Origin: Aselliscus stoliczkanus
Taxonomy: Eukaryota > Chordata > Mammalia > Chiroptera > Hipposideridae
Direction: 5' to 3'
Assembly (NCBI GenBank): GCA_033961575.1
Contig: CM066731.1
Location: 61,905,501 to 61,969,500, forward strand
Length of the DNA stretch: 64,000 nucleotides
Each line of letters starts with the position of its first letter. Within the stretch, counting starts at the first letter, position 1. The position numbers and the translations under genes are program-made. The notes beneath the pieces are model-generated. The model was not told the origin of the DNA, did not search any database, and saw only the letters and a program-made list of their open reading frames with translations. Positions 24,125-33,719 of this stretch are shown piece after piece.

Positions 24125-24185
24125 CATTCTTTCAATAACTATTGAGTGCCTACTGTGTATCAGCTGTGGCTTTAGGTACGAAATG
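24125..24185 (-). repeat. Short L2/MIR-type end fragment
   Basis: 'ttctttcaataactattgagtgcctactgtgtatcagctgtggctttagg' matches the widespread antisense phrase 'tattgagtgcctactatgtgccaggcactg' shared by L2 and MIR 3' ends. It is too short to choose between them. Confidence 0.6.
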
Positions 24186-24618
24186 AGACACATTGTGGGG
24201 TTTATAGTTAATGAGACCTTTCTCCACAACCAGCATACTGAAAAGGCCAATTCCATTTTTAAATTCATAGGTATTTCCATATTGAAATGCGGCTTGCAGA
24301 CACAAAAAGGTCAATAGTTTTCTGCAAAAATAAAGTTGTTCATAGTTAAATGCAAAGGGGACCAAAAAAAAAAAAATCCTGGAAGCAAAAAGAGCAAGGC
24401 AGCTTTACTCACATCGTCACATTAAGTATGCTCACTATTTATCTTTTTATAGAATCATAAATTCTCCTCAATTTTCATGTCAGGTATTACAAGCACAAAA
24501 ATAATGTTATAGTATTATTTGACATAGCCATATTATTTAAAATATATTCACTCATCCATAAAGATACACAGACCATGACATTTACCAAAATATATTGTGT
24601 GTTATCTAGATGGAAACT

Positions 24619-24620
<2 letters not shown>

Positions 24621-24668
<48 letters not shown>
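24621..24668. repeat. (GATA)n microsatellite
   Basis: Twelve uninterrupted gata units, the same motif as at 477-531. The minus-strand ORF reading repeated YLSI in this region is an artefact of the repeat. Confidence 0.97.
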
Positions 24669-25540
24669 CAGATATCACCACATTTCATTACTAATAATTA
24701 TTTAGTTATATCTTCAGAGTTAAAATAAAAAAGGCTTCATTTTGCTCACAAATCCCTATAACCTTTAAGGCATTTTATGACAAATCTATTAGCCAGTGTT
24801 TTAGAATGAACAATATATAATATGTGGCATATCATAGGTTGCTCAGTGAGTATGTGATCCTCTCAGGAAGAATTCCCACATTTAAGAATCTACCCCACCC
24901 TTTTCTGCTTATATACACCAAGAAGATACTTTATTTCCCCTTGACTGTGTAGTTGATCTTCAAACAACCATCCTAAGGCGTTTGTGTAAGGCAAGACTGT
25001 GAGCAGCGTGAAATTTTTCTGAACTACAGGATTTTCTCTGGGTCTTACCTCCTCGCCACATAATTAGATAAACTCAGCTGCATTCAGTTCTGAGTCTGTG
25101 CTGTCGCCACACATCCTCTGCTGGATTCATTGAGCAGATTATTTTATGTAATCAGGCAATTCAGCTGGGCTTCCTCAGGGCTAGGATATACTGAGGATAT
25201 CTTCTGAGAGCCTAGATTTGCTTAATGCAGAATATCTTACACTGATTATGTCTATCCTAAAATAAAATTTAAAATAAAGTCTTGAAGGTATTGGAATAAA
25301 AATGGATGAGAACAATACTCAATCATATAAAAACGAGACTCAAAGAAAAACAGGCATCTCACTTCCCATTTTCCTTTCTCTATATCTACTGAGCACCTCT
25401 TCCTGGGGCTCAGGGATGTAGTGTTTTATATTAATTCCCAAGTGGAAATGATAGTAAATCAATGCCTGAAGCATATATTTCATTGCTGCATGCTAGTGCT
25501 TCCCACACTAATCATTTGCTAACTCTAAACTATTCTATTC
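24669..25540. other. No gene seen; A+T-rich unassigned DNA
   Basis: There is no ORF of interest and I recognise no repeat phrase. Confidence 0.4.
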
Positions 25541-25544
25541 CATT

Positions 25545-25720
25545 TATGAAGTCCTCATCATTTTCACCCTTCATTACAGTTAGAAAATGAATGTAACTTG
25601 CCGTTGATCCATGAAGCAAACCATGAAATGATAAGTGCTTTGCCCAAGAACAGGAAGTCTTGAAAACTCAGTCCATAAAAACACTGAGATTAAAACCTAG
25701 GATCTGAGGCTTAACTGAAT
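25545..25720 (-). repeat. MIR fragment, antisense (diverged)
   Basis: 'tatgaagtcctcatcattttcacccttcattacagttagaaaatgaatgtaacttgcc', followed by 'gtgctttgcccaagaacaggaagtc' and 'attaaaacctaggatctgaggc', loosely follows the reverse MIR order (cattttacagatgaggaaactg ... acttgcccaaggtcacacagc ... aacccaggtctgactcc). Confidence 0.5.
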
Positions 25721-26499
25721 GTGGTACCATTTTCCAAAAGTATGTAGGAAGGGACCATCACTACAGCAGACACTCTCTCAATCTACTTCATTTAACCAAA
25801 AAGTGAGATTACCCAAGGCTCTCCATTTCCCTCTAAAACACACTGATTGGTCCCAGAGAATACTGACCACTCAGGGCTAAGAGGATGCCTACTCACCTTC
25901 ACCTCCCTCCACAGCCAATGTTTGGAGAGCCTGTTGTATTTGCTCCCCAATCTTTTTATGCCAGTTGAGATGACTATATTTATGTAACTGAATTCCATAG
26001 ACTATAAACCCGTGAACCACAAGGACAATAAAAGTGAGTTGTTGCCTTTATGAAAACTCAAGTGAGTCTTTTAAAGAGCTTCGGTAAGTCTGTGGGACTC
26101 AAAGAAATTCTTCTGAATTAGGTATAGGTATGACAACTTTACAAGATTGGGGAGAGGAGGAGTATAAAAATTGAGACAGATCTTCACCCTGATTACTTAG
26201 CAAAAAGGTTTTTAAGAACGCATTCCATTTTGAAGGAACTCCAACTGGAGGTTGTCAATGATGCACTTCAGAGTATGGCTAATGGAAGAAAGATAATGCA
26301 CAATTCAATAGTCCATATCAAAGAAATGAGTATTGATTGCCTCGCCTCCTCTTCCTCCCCTGGCTAAAATATTGGCAAATGAATTTTACATTAAAATAAC
26401 ATTTTAAATTATGTATTTTTTTCTGATTGTCTTGCTTTAATTAATTTTTTTATTAACCACTAACTGTTAGTCTCACTCATGTCAGCTAATTCAGTTTTC

Positions 26500-27190
26500 C
26501 TACACAGCACAGGGGTTGAGTACATAGGCTCTGAAGAAAGACATCCTGGATTCCAGATCTGACACTTCTTGTCGTCTGTGCTTTGAGGCAATTTGCTTAA
26601 CTACTCTGATCTTCTGTTTCGTTATTTGTAAAATGGTGATAAAAATAGTATCTACTTGGGCCGGCCGAGTGGTGCATTGGTTCAGAGCTGGCTTGGGACG
26701 CCAGCGGTCCTGGTTCAGATCCCACATATGAGGGCCAGTGACACTGCCCTCTACAGCTAACAACAGCTCCACCTGGAGCTGGGCTGTGAGCCCTGGCAAT
26801 GGTGTAGGCTGCAGCCCTTGCTGCAGTGGGCTGCCATAGGCTACAGTGAGTGGCCAGCAGCTAGCATGAGCGGCCGGCAACCAGCGTGAGCTGCCAATAG
26901 CCGTGGTGAGTGACCATCTGCCTCATCCGGGAAGAGCGCAATGACGATACCAACATGGGCCAGTGAAGCAACGTCCTCCACAACTAGACTGAGGAGCAAA
27001 AAGACAGCAACTTGTCTGTTCCCCTCCCCCAAACACCCAATAAAATCTTTAAAAAACAAAACAAAACAGTATCTACTCGTAAGTTTGTAAAGAGGATTTA
27101 AGGAGATAATGTGTATTAAGGACTTGGCATGGCATTAGTGTCTGGAAATATGGTGAGCATTTGATCAACAATTTATATATTTTTATTATT
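26500..27190 (+). repeat. MIR element split by a bat SINE
   Basis: The left half (26500-26657) has 'gcacaggggttgagtacataggctctgaagaaagacatcctggattccagatc...gatcttctgtttcgttatttgtaaaatggtgataaaaatagtatctactt'. The right half (27064-27190) resumes with 'agtatctactcgtaagtttgtaaagaggatttaaggagataatgtgtattaaggacttggcatggc'. Removing the SINE at 26658-27063 and one copy of the target duplication restores a continuous MIR, so the SINE is the younger of the two. Confidence 0.93.
26658..27063 (+). mobile_element. Bat tRNA-derived SINE, long type
   Basis: The head 'gggccggccgagtggtgcattggttcagagctgg' and the B-box-like 'cctggttcagatccc' are followed by the phrase 'gggccagtgacactgccctc', as in the short type. 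The element then continues for about 300 bases. The extension includes 'gctccacctggagctgggctg', 'ggaagagcgcaatgacgataccaacatgggccagtgaagcaacg' and 'gacagcaacttgtctgttcccctcccccaaacacccaataaaatcttt', with an A-rich tail. The target duplication is about 15 bases (aaaatagtatctact / aaaacagtatctact) with one mismatch. ORFs in this stretch are translations of the repeat. Confidence 0.95.
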
Positions 27191-27214
27191 ATAACAGAAG
27201 TTGTAACTCAGGTG

Positions 27215-27590
27215 ATATTAATTAGCTTGTGCTATCATACAAAATACCACAGACTGAGTAGCTTGAACCACAGAAATTTATTTTCTCCAAGTTCTAGAGG
27301 CTAGAAGTCCAAGGTCAAGGTGCCAGTAGAGATGATTTCTGGTGAGGCCTCTTTCCTTGCCATACAGATAGCGCCTTCCTCCTGTGTCCTCACATGGCCT
27401 TTTCTCTGTGCATGAAGAGAGAGCATGCTGGTGTCTCTTCCCTTTATAAGGATAAAGACCTCATCTTTAGACCTCATTTAACCTTAATCGCCTTCTTAAA
27501 GGCCCTGCCTCCAAATATCATCACATTGGTGGTTAGGGCTTCAACATAGGAATTTGGGGGGCACACAGTTCAGTTTATAACAACATGTGT
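27215..27590 (-). mobile_element. MST-type MaLR solo LTR, antisense
   Basis: The text from 'attagcttgtgctatcatacaaaataccacagactgagtagcttgaaccacagaaatttattttctcc' through 'ctggtgaggcctctttccttgcc', 'tcctgtgtcctcacatggccttttctctgtgcatg', 'acctcatttaaccttaatcgccttcttaaaggccctgcctccaaatatcatcacattggtggttagggcttcaacatagg' reads as the reverse complement of an MSTA/MSTB LTR. It is nearly full length. No internal retroviral sequence adjoins it. Confidence 0.93.
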
Positions 27591-27599
27591 GTTAATTCT

Positions 27600-28165
27600 C
27601 TACTTATAATGAATGGAACCTATAAGTAGCTTTGGGATTCAAAGATGACCTGTCAGGTAGAATGAACCCCAAAGAAAGAACATGTTTCAGCCCACAGTGA
27701 TGCGGGTTCAAGATAGTTACACATTCAGTTTCCTGCCTAAATCTACTGGTCCACTGTATGAAACTGCAGTTGTTACTTAATTTCCTTTTTCCAAGATCCA
27801 CACATGAAATCTATTATATAAACAAGCCCATCATCGACTTGCTACTTGAGGATATATTAAGGACTAACATGGCATTGCTCACTAACTAACTAGTCTGAGA
27901 TTTCTGGGTAAAGTAAATATCAAGGAGTAAAAACAGGCTTGTTCCACTTCAGATTACATTAATTTGTTTCCCTATTTATTCATTAAAAATTCATTGATTA
28001 TTCCAGCCACTAAGTGTTCAGAGGAAATAGTTCCTAGAATATAACCTTAAAATAACTCACAGGTCTTTGGGATGGGCATACATGTAAACAATTATTAATA
28101 TAATAAACCAGAAACATAGTACACAGTTGTTTGTTGTCAGATTAAATGCCATGAAAACCTAAAAG
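27600..28165. other. No gene seen; unassigned DNA
   Basis: This is an A+T-rich gap between the MST LTR and the next MIR, with no recognisable repeat or gene. Confidence 0.4.
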
Positions 28166-28169
28166 GCAT

Positions 28170-28345
28170 CAGTTATTGTGTGATATTACCGTTATCGTGC
28201 CCAGTATTTTATATTCATTATTCTCATCTAATATTTATAAAAATCCTGAGTTAAGTACTGTAGTTGTCAACATTTTACAGGTTTGGAGAGATTAGGTGTC
28301 TTGCCAGTGGCTCGTAGTTGTGACGTGGTAGAGCTAAGAGGAGAG
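28170..28345 (-). repeat. MIR fragment, antisense
   Basis: 'ttattctcatctaatatttataaaaatcctgagttaagtactgtagttgtcaacattttacaggtttggagagattaggtgtcttgccagtggctcgtagttgtgacgtggtagagc' follows the reverse MIR consensus, including the 'acttgcccaaggtcacacagctagtaagtggcagagc' region. Confidence 0.85.
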
Positions 28346-28429
28346 AGCTCAGTTGGGTCTCATTCCAGAGGGTATTTTGATATTCACAGTCTTACTGCCT
28401 CTTTGCTGTGGAACACAAAATGTCTAAAC

Positions 28430-29640
28430 CTCTCTGAGCCACCCATGGAAGACTTCATAGAAGAGGTAACTGCTGAGCTGGATTTTGAAGGATGAAATAG
28501 TCCAGGTGGAGGAGGAAGCAGAAATGTGGGAAGGCTGAGAGGTGTAAAGGAACACGGCTTCCTCAGGAATGGAGAGTAGGACATGGATCGGGAATGGCCC
28601 TGTGTGAGACCACTGCAAGGGACACGGACCTAGGAAGTCATCTTTATCCTAAAGACAGCAAGAGACCCTGGAGAGTTTTTGAGCGGGCAAGTTCATGTAA
28701 AATGAGACATTCTTTCCATCTTGTTAGGTCACTCTGATAAAGAGATGTGTGCTGGCAGGGGGAGGGTGGTATAGCAGAGTTGCACCATTCAGGGAGGTAC
28801 ATCAGTTAGTTTACACTTGTCCAAACAAGAGGTGGTAATGATCTGAACTTAGGAAGTGGGAGTCAAGCTGGGAGAAGAATGTTGAAAGATATATTTAAGA
28901 AGACTTGCCAGTAGTTTGTAGCTCATCAGATATGAGAAATGTGTTTGAATGAAAAGGCAAGTCTGACTCTTAGATTTCTAGCTCCAAGAATTGGGTGAAA
29001 TATGGTGCTGTGAGGCACAAGAGGGAAAATAGGAGGAGGCGGAGGCTCAGGGTGGATGACAGGAACTCTGTTTAGGATGCCTTACTTTGGTTCTTGTGGG
29101 ATACCTAAGTGAATGTCACCTGTAGACAACCGGAAATACAGTGCCGAAGATCCAAGGAAAGAAATCAGGGCTAGAAGTGGTGATTGAGAAATTATCATCC
29201 CATCTGTAGGCGACAGTTCAAGTCAAGGCAGTAAATGAAAGCCCTCAGGAGAGCAGTTCAAGGAAAGAGAACCTGTCAAGGTCAACTCCTGGGGGAACCC
29301 AGAGCGGATAGAGACGGTGGGGAGGTCAGAAAGGCAGGAGGAGAGCCAGGAGACAGCAGCAGCAATCTGAAAGCCATGAGAATTCAAGAGGGAAACAGGA
29401 TTCGGTGTCACACAGGTTCAATCAGGGGGATTTCTTAAATATCCATTGAACTTAATCATTAGGAGGTCCGTGGTGACATTGCTGAAGTGGCTTCAGTGGA
29501 ATGTAAGGACAGATGCCAAATTGCAGTGGGTGAGGGAAGGTGAGGAAATGGAAACCTCCAATAAAGAACATATTTTCAAGAACTTTGGCTCTGGGGGAAA
29601 TATTTTTCTGTGAAAGTAGCAGCGGGGAGGCAGGATCAGA
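28430..29640 (-). mobile_element. L2 LINE, antisense, longest copy (about 1.2 kb)
   Basis: The order of antisense L2 landmarks is clear: 'agaagaggtaactgctgagctggattttgaaggatga', then 'caagagaccctggagagtttttgagcgggcaag', 'ttgttaggtcactctgataaagagatgtgtgctgg', 'gaggtggtaatgatctgaacttaggaagtgggag', 'gggatacctaagtgaatgtcacctgtagacaacc', 'ggaacccagagcggatagag', 'aggtccgtggtgacattgctgaagtggcttcagtgg'. No frame remains open. It overlaps in content with the copies at 3985-4575 and 31845-33060. Confidence 0.82.
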
Positions 29641-30625
29641 GAGGACTGCTGGGCTCTTCCCATTACATCTGATGTTCCTAATAATATCCTGACTATTCAG
29701 GATTAAACCATATCTTAACTTTTAAGGTCTTTAAAAACACCATACAGACATTCTTTTCAAGTTTTACTGCATTTGCTAGCTATAAATAAAATTTGTTTTT
29801 ACTTACAATGTGTATAGAAGATTTTCATATGCTTACTATATGTCCAGCTGATGGAAGGACCTCAGTAAAAATATGTTTCCTAAGGAGCGTCACATTCAGG
29901 ATGCCGCTATAGATGATTTTCCTATCAATGTCGATTGAAATGTCCTATACACCTGTTAGTTATTTGATCCATCCTACCTCATGATCAGAAGAAAGAAAAA
30001 CATCCTGTATGAGCGTTTTCATGAATAAACAAAGACCAGGTAGGGGAGGAAAGAGTAGTCAAATGACTCCTCCCAAAGATTTGCATGTTTGGAACTTGAA
30101 AGGGCAAGATCCCCCAAATTTGACTAAAATGCTCAGAGTGGCTGATGTGAGGCAAGACGTTAGAGACTTGTGAGAGGCCCTTTTTCTAAGTTTCAGAGTT
30201 CTAAGAGAACAAACAAGGGTGCGCCCTTTGCATGGAGCATATCCACTCATCCATGGGATGCTGATCAGCTGTGAAAAGCAGCTGGGTCCAGGTTTCACTT
30301 CCTCCTTAGCGGAAGCATGATAGACTGATGGGAAAGCCATTCTCAGGGGAATGAAGAGGCCCCTTTAGTAGGCAGAACAGATTGCCCGCTCCTCTTCTTC
30401 ATGAAATGCCGACTGAAAATCATTTGTGAGCATCCAGCATGATCACCAGTCTTTCCCCATTCACTTTTTCTGGCTTGGTTACCAGTTCCAAACCCCCAAA
30501 TATGATCCCAGCTCCCTGCAAGGGGAAGAAAAGGAAAAAGTTAGAATAAGACGTTGACATGACTTCTTTGAGGGCTTGAAATAAAATGTGTCCATATCAA
30601 AAATTGATGAATCACAACAGACATT
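29641..30625. other. No gene seen; unassigned DNA
   Basis: A 93-codon minus-strand ORF (30059-30340) lacks any domain or context. I recognise no repeat. Confidence 0.4.
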
Positions 30626-30629
30626 TCCA

Positions 30630-30885
30630 ACACTTCTTAAGCACTCACTATGTGCCAGGCACAATCCTTCCACTAGGTAGGGCTTTAATTCAGAGTCAAA
30701 AGAGAAAGGAATTTTAAATCACCAGGAAGGAGTGACTGGCCCTTTGCATACACTACCTGTGTTTAACAGTGAGGAAGGTGCTGTCATCCTGTTTTACAGG
30801 AGAAATAACTGAGGTTTTAAAAAAGCTCAGAAACTTGTCCAGGGTCACAGACCTGTGAGGGTCAAACTCAGCACTCTCTGATGAG
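30630..30885 (-). repeat. MIR element, antisense
   Basis: It starts with 'taagcactcactatgtgccaggcacaatcc', passes through 'gtgaggaaggtgctgtcatcctgttttacaggagaaataactgagg' and 'aaacttgtccagggtcacagacctg', and ends around 'caaactcagc'. The central part contains extra sequence relative to MIR (about 30680-30750). Confidence 0.8.
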
Positions 30886-31229
30886 GCCTGGTCCCCACAT
30901 TGTCCCAGGCTGTCGTCTTGGCCAGATGTGACAAAACCCGTGTCCCTCTCACCATAAATTGCACATTCACATTTCTCTGGCTTTATCAACACTCTAAAAA
31001 TATTTTTTCCTCAAAAAAAAAAAAAAATCTATGTGTTTTCTTTTTATGACCACTAATAGCTTTTGTGACTTTCTAAAGTAAGATGAAGTAAAAATCAATG
31101 TGTCTCAAAGTGAAAACTGAATAACCCTTTTGTGAGTGAAGGATTTCTCTTATTGGGGATATTTTCTACCTGTATTAGCATGTTTAATAGGTTTTCCCTT
31201 TGCCCACAGGCCAAATTCTGTTGACTGTC

Positions 31230-31428
31230 AGTAGCTCTTCAACCTGACTGTACAACAAAATTACTTGGGAAGCCTTGAGAAAAAAAAAAAAAAAAGACAT
31301 AAAAAGTACTGATGCCAGGGCCCCATTCTCAGAAATTCTGTTTTAGTTATCCTGTGGTGGAATCCATGCATATGAATATTTTTGAATTCCTGTAAAAGGT
31401 TCTAAGGTACAGCTAGGTTTAGAAACCA
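31230..31428. mobile_element. MER5A hAT fossil with expanded A-tract
   Basis: The ends are 'gtagctcttcaacctgactgtacaacaaaattacttgggaagccttgag' and 'ggttctaaggtacagctaggtttagaaaccactg', the two halves of the near-palindromic MER5A. The middle reads 'aaagtactgatgccagggccccattctcagaaattctgttttag'. A run of 16 A (31281-31296) replaces the normal 'tttaaaaaatacc' part and is probably a local poly(A) expansion. Confidence 0.88.
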
Positions 31429-31844
31429 CTGAATGCCATCTTCTGATAACCCCACCAATAGCCAGAGCTAAATCATGTATTTACAAGAAAGCCAAGAATA
31501 CTCAGTTAAATGTCCTGCTTTGGTCTTTTCCATATCAGCAGCCAAATGGTGGAAAATGGTGATGGATCAATAACACTTATCAGTAAAACTGGAGGTCACA
31601 GGATGTTTTTGGTCCCTCCAAATTAAATATCTGAAAATTTACACAGTTAGAACATTTGAGTAAAAAGAACAGTAATACCTCTTCCTTTTCCCTTCCTCAA
31701 ACCAAAGAACGATGCCTCAAAACCTGAGACCTTCGATGCAATGTTAAACATTCTAGCTTAAACAATGAAGATGCCCTATATTTTCCAAGACAGTAATAAT
31801 TTCAAATATTCTTGCATATATTCTCTTGATAACACTCATACCAC

Positions 31845-33060
31845 ATTCATTTGTTCATTTATCAAATATTTGTTGGGAATTTATCATATTTTAAGTACTG
31901 TGGCTAGTTCCTGCTTTAATCAAAATTATAATCTAGAGGGATGAACAGAAATGAACAAATAAACTAGAAACAACCAGGGCTGGGTCAAAAAAAAAGAGTG
32001 TGTTGGAGACCCATGGGTGGTAACCTGAGAGTTAGTGTGATTAGAGAGAGCTCCTCCACAAGTTGGAAATTGAGCTAAGAACCAAATGACAAGGAGTCAG
32101 CCTTGTGAAAATCTGGGGAGAGAGCATGTCCCCAAGGCAGGAATATGCTTAGTGTGTCAAGGCCATTGGAGCCAGAACATCAGGAAGGAAAACAAGGGTC
32201 AGAGATGACAATGACCTAGAGGTAGGCAGATGGCCAATCATGTAGGCAATGTTTTCTACCTGGCTATACTTTCTGGGGCCTTAGAAAAAAAACAAAACCC
32301 AAAGCCTAAGCCCACCTCAGATCTAGAGTCAGAATCTCTAGGGTTTCAACATTAGTTTTCTCTATATGTTCCTAATGTGAAGAAATGATTGAGAGCCACT
32401 AAGTAAGGCTTTAAATGCCAGGATAAAGAAGGGAGGGGATTTTATTCTGCACGAAATGAGACGTAACTAACTGAATGGCTTCAAGCAAGGGAATGACACC
32501 ACTTATGGAAAACGGATTGGGGATAGGCTCAGTAATATCAGAAGAAAGGAAATCAGATAAGAGGCAATTGCAATATTCCGGAAGACAGATGGTCGTGGTT
32601 TGCCCTAGTTTGGAACAAGTAGAAAGAAATGGTCAGGTTTAGCATGTTACAGGCACATGATGTACAGTCAAACATACTTTCTGGATAGGAGGTGGGATGA
32701 CTCCTAAGTTTAAGGTTGAAAAATGGTGTGTATGGAGGTATTCTTAAGACTGGGAAAGGAGCAAGGTCAGGGTGGGGTGACTAAACTATGGCTATGGAGG
32801 CCCTAAAAATCTGTTGTTCAACTTGTCCATTGGTCAGCTAAGTGACAATATTAGGTAGACAGTTGAATCCATGATTCTGAAGCTCAGCTCAAGATGGAGG
32901 CTAAAGAGGCAAATGGAGAAATACACATCACATAGAAACTATTCAAAGTCATGAAGGTAGCTTGAGTGCATCTGGAGAGAAAACAGCCAAAGTAGAAAGT
33001 GTTTCAAGAAGAAAGGAAAGCCAGCTGGTTCAAATGCTGCTGAGGGTCTAATAGAGAAGT
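31845..33060 (-). mobile_element. L2 LINE, antisense, interrupted by a MER5A-like element
   Basis: It begins at the L2 3' end ('ttgttcatttatcaaatatttgttgggaatttatcatattttaagtactgtggctag', then 'ataatctagagggatgaacag'). It continues through 'gagagcatgtccccaaggcaggaatatgcttagtgtgtcaaggcc', 'ggctttaaatgccaggataaag', 'gaggcaattgcaatattccggaagacagatggtcgtgg', 'ggataggaggtgggatgactcctaagttt', 'agacagttgaatccatgattctgaagctcag' and 'caaatgctgctgagggtctaatagagaag'. A MER5A-like segment at about 32255-32402 interrupts it. Confidence 0.83.
32255..32402. mobile_element. MER5A-like hAT fossil inside L2
   Basis: 'tactttctggggccttagaaaaaaaacaaaacccaaagcctaagcccacctcagatctagagtcagaatctctagggt' and the end 'gaaatgattgagagccac' match a diverged MER5A (aagctccc ... 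gcccaggccccacccc ... agattctgatt ... ttgagaaccactg). L2 text resumes immediately afterwards with 'ggctttaaatgcc'. Confidence 0.7.
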
Positions 33061-33206
33061 AACCACTGGAAAAAATCTTTGCCTGATTTGGGGTTGGGTT
33101 ATATAGTCACTGAGGGCAACACTGTTAATGACACTGATACTTTGCACAAGTTCATGGGCACATTTAGCAAAATAGCTCTAGACTAAAAATATATAGGTGA
33201 TGTTAA

Positions 33207-33208
<2 letters not shown>

Positions 33209-33258
<50 letters not shown>
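33209..33258. repeat. (GT)25 microsatellite
   Basis: About 25 pure GT units, 34 bases upstream of a SINE insertion. Confidence 0.98.
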
Positions 33259-33260
<2 letters not shown>

Positions 33261-33292
33261 GATCAATGGAAGGTCATTAAAGGATAAGAATT

Positions 33293-33708
33293 AGGGTCAG
33301 CCAAGTGGCATGTTGGTTAAGAGCTGGCTTGGACACCAACGGCCCCGGTTCGGAACCCACATATGAGGGCCAGTGACACTGCCCTCTACAGTTAACAACA
33401 GCTCCCCCTGGAGCTGGGCTGTGCAAGCCCCAGCGACGGTGTAGGCTGCAGCCCCTGCTGCAGTGAGCTGCCATAGGCTACAGTGAGTGGCCAGCAGCCA
33501 GTGTGAGCTGCCAATAGCTGCCACCATCTAGTGGCCGGCGACGGATCTGCCTCATCTGGGAAGAGCGCAATGACGATACCAACATGGGCCAGTGAAGCAA
33601 CGTCCTCTGCAACTAGACTGAAGAACAAAAGGACAGCAACTTGTCTGTTCCCCTTCCCCAATTCCCCAATGCTATTCCCTCTCCCAATTCCACAATTTAA
33701 AAAAAAAA
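33293..33708 (+). mobile_element. Bat tRNA-derived SINE, long type
   Basis: The head is 'agggtcagccaagtggcatgttggttaagagctgg', the B-box-like part is 'ccggttcggaaccc', and the body contains 'gggccagtgacactgccctc', 'ctccccctggagctgggctgtg', 'ggaagagcgcaatgacgataccaacatgggccagtgaagcaacgtcc' and the tail 'gcaacttgtctgttccccttccccaattcccc', then poly(A). The likely target duplication is aaaggataagaatt / aaa-agataagattt, imperfect. It is the same subfamily as the copy at 26658-27063, with a block around 33510-33540 (ctgccaccatctagtggccgg) that differs. Confidence 0.94.
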
Positions 33709-33719
33709 AAAGATAAGAT

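Noticed and set aside
477..24668. CRISPR-like arrays of spaced repeats
   Set aside because: The only periodic repeats are head-to-tail microsatellites without spacers. The sequence is a mammalian genome.
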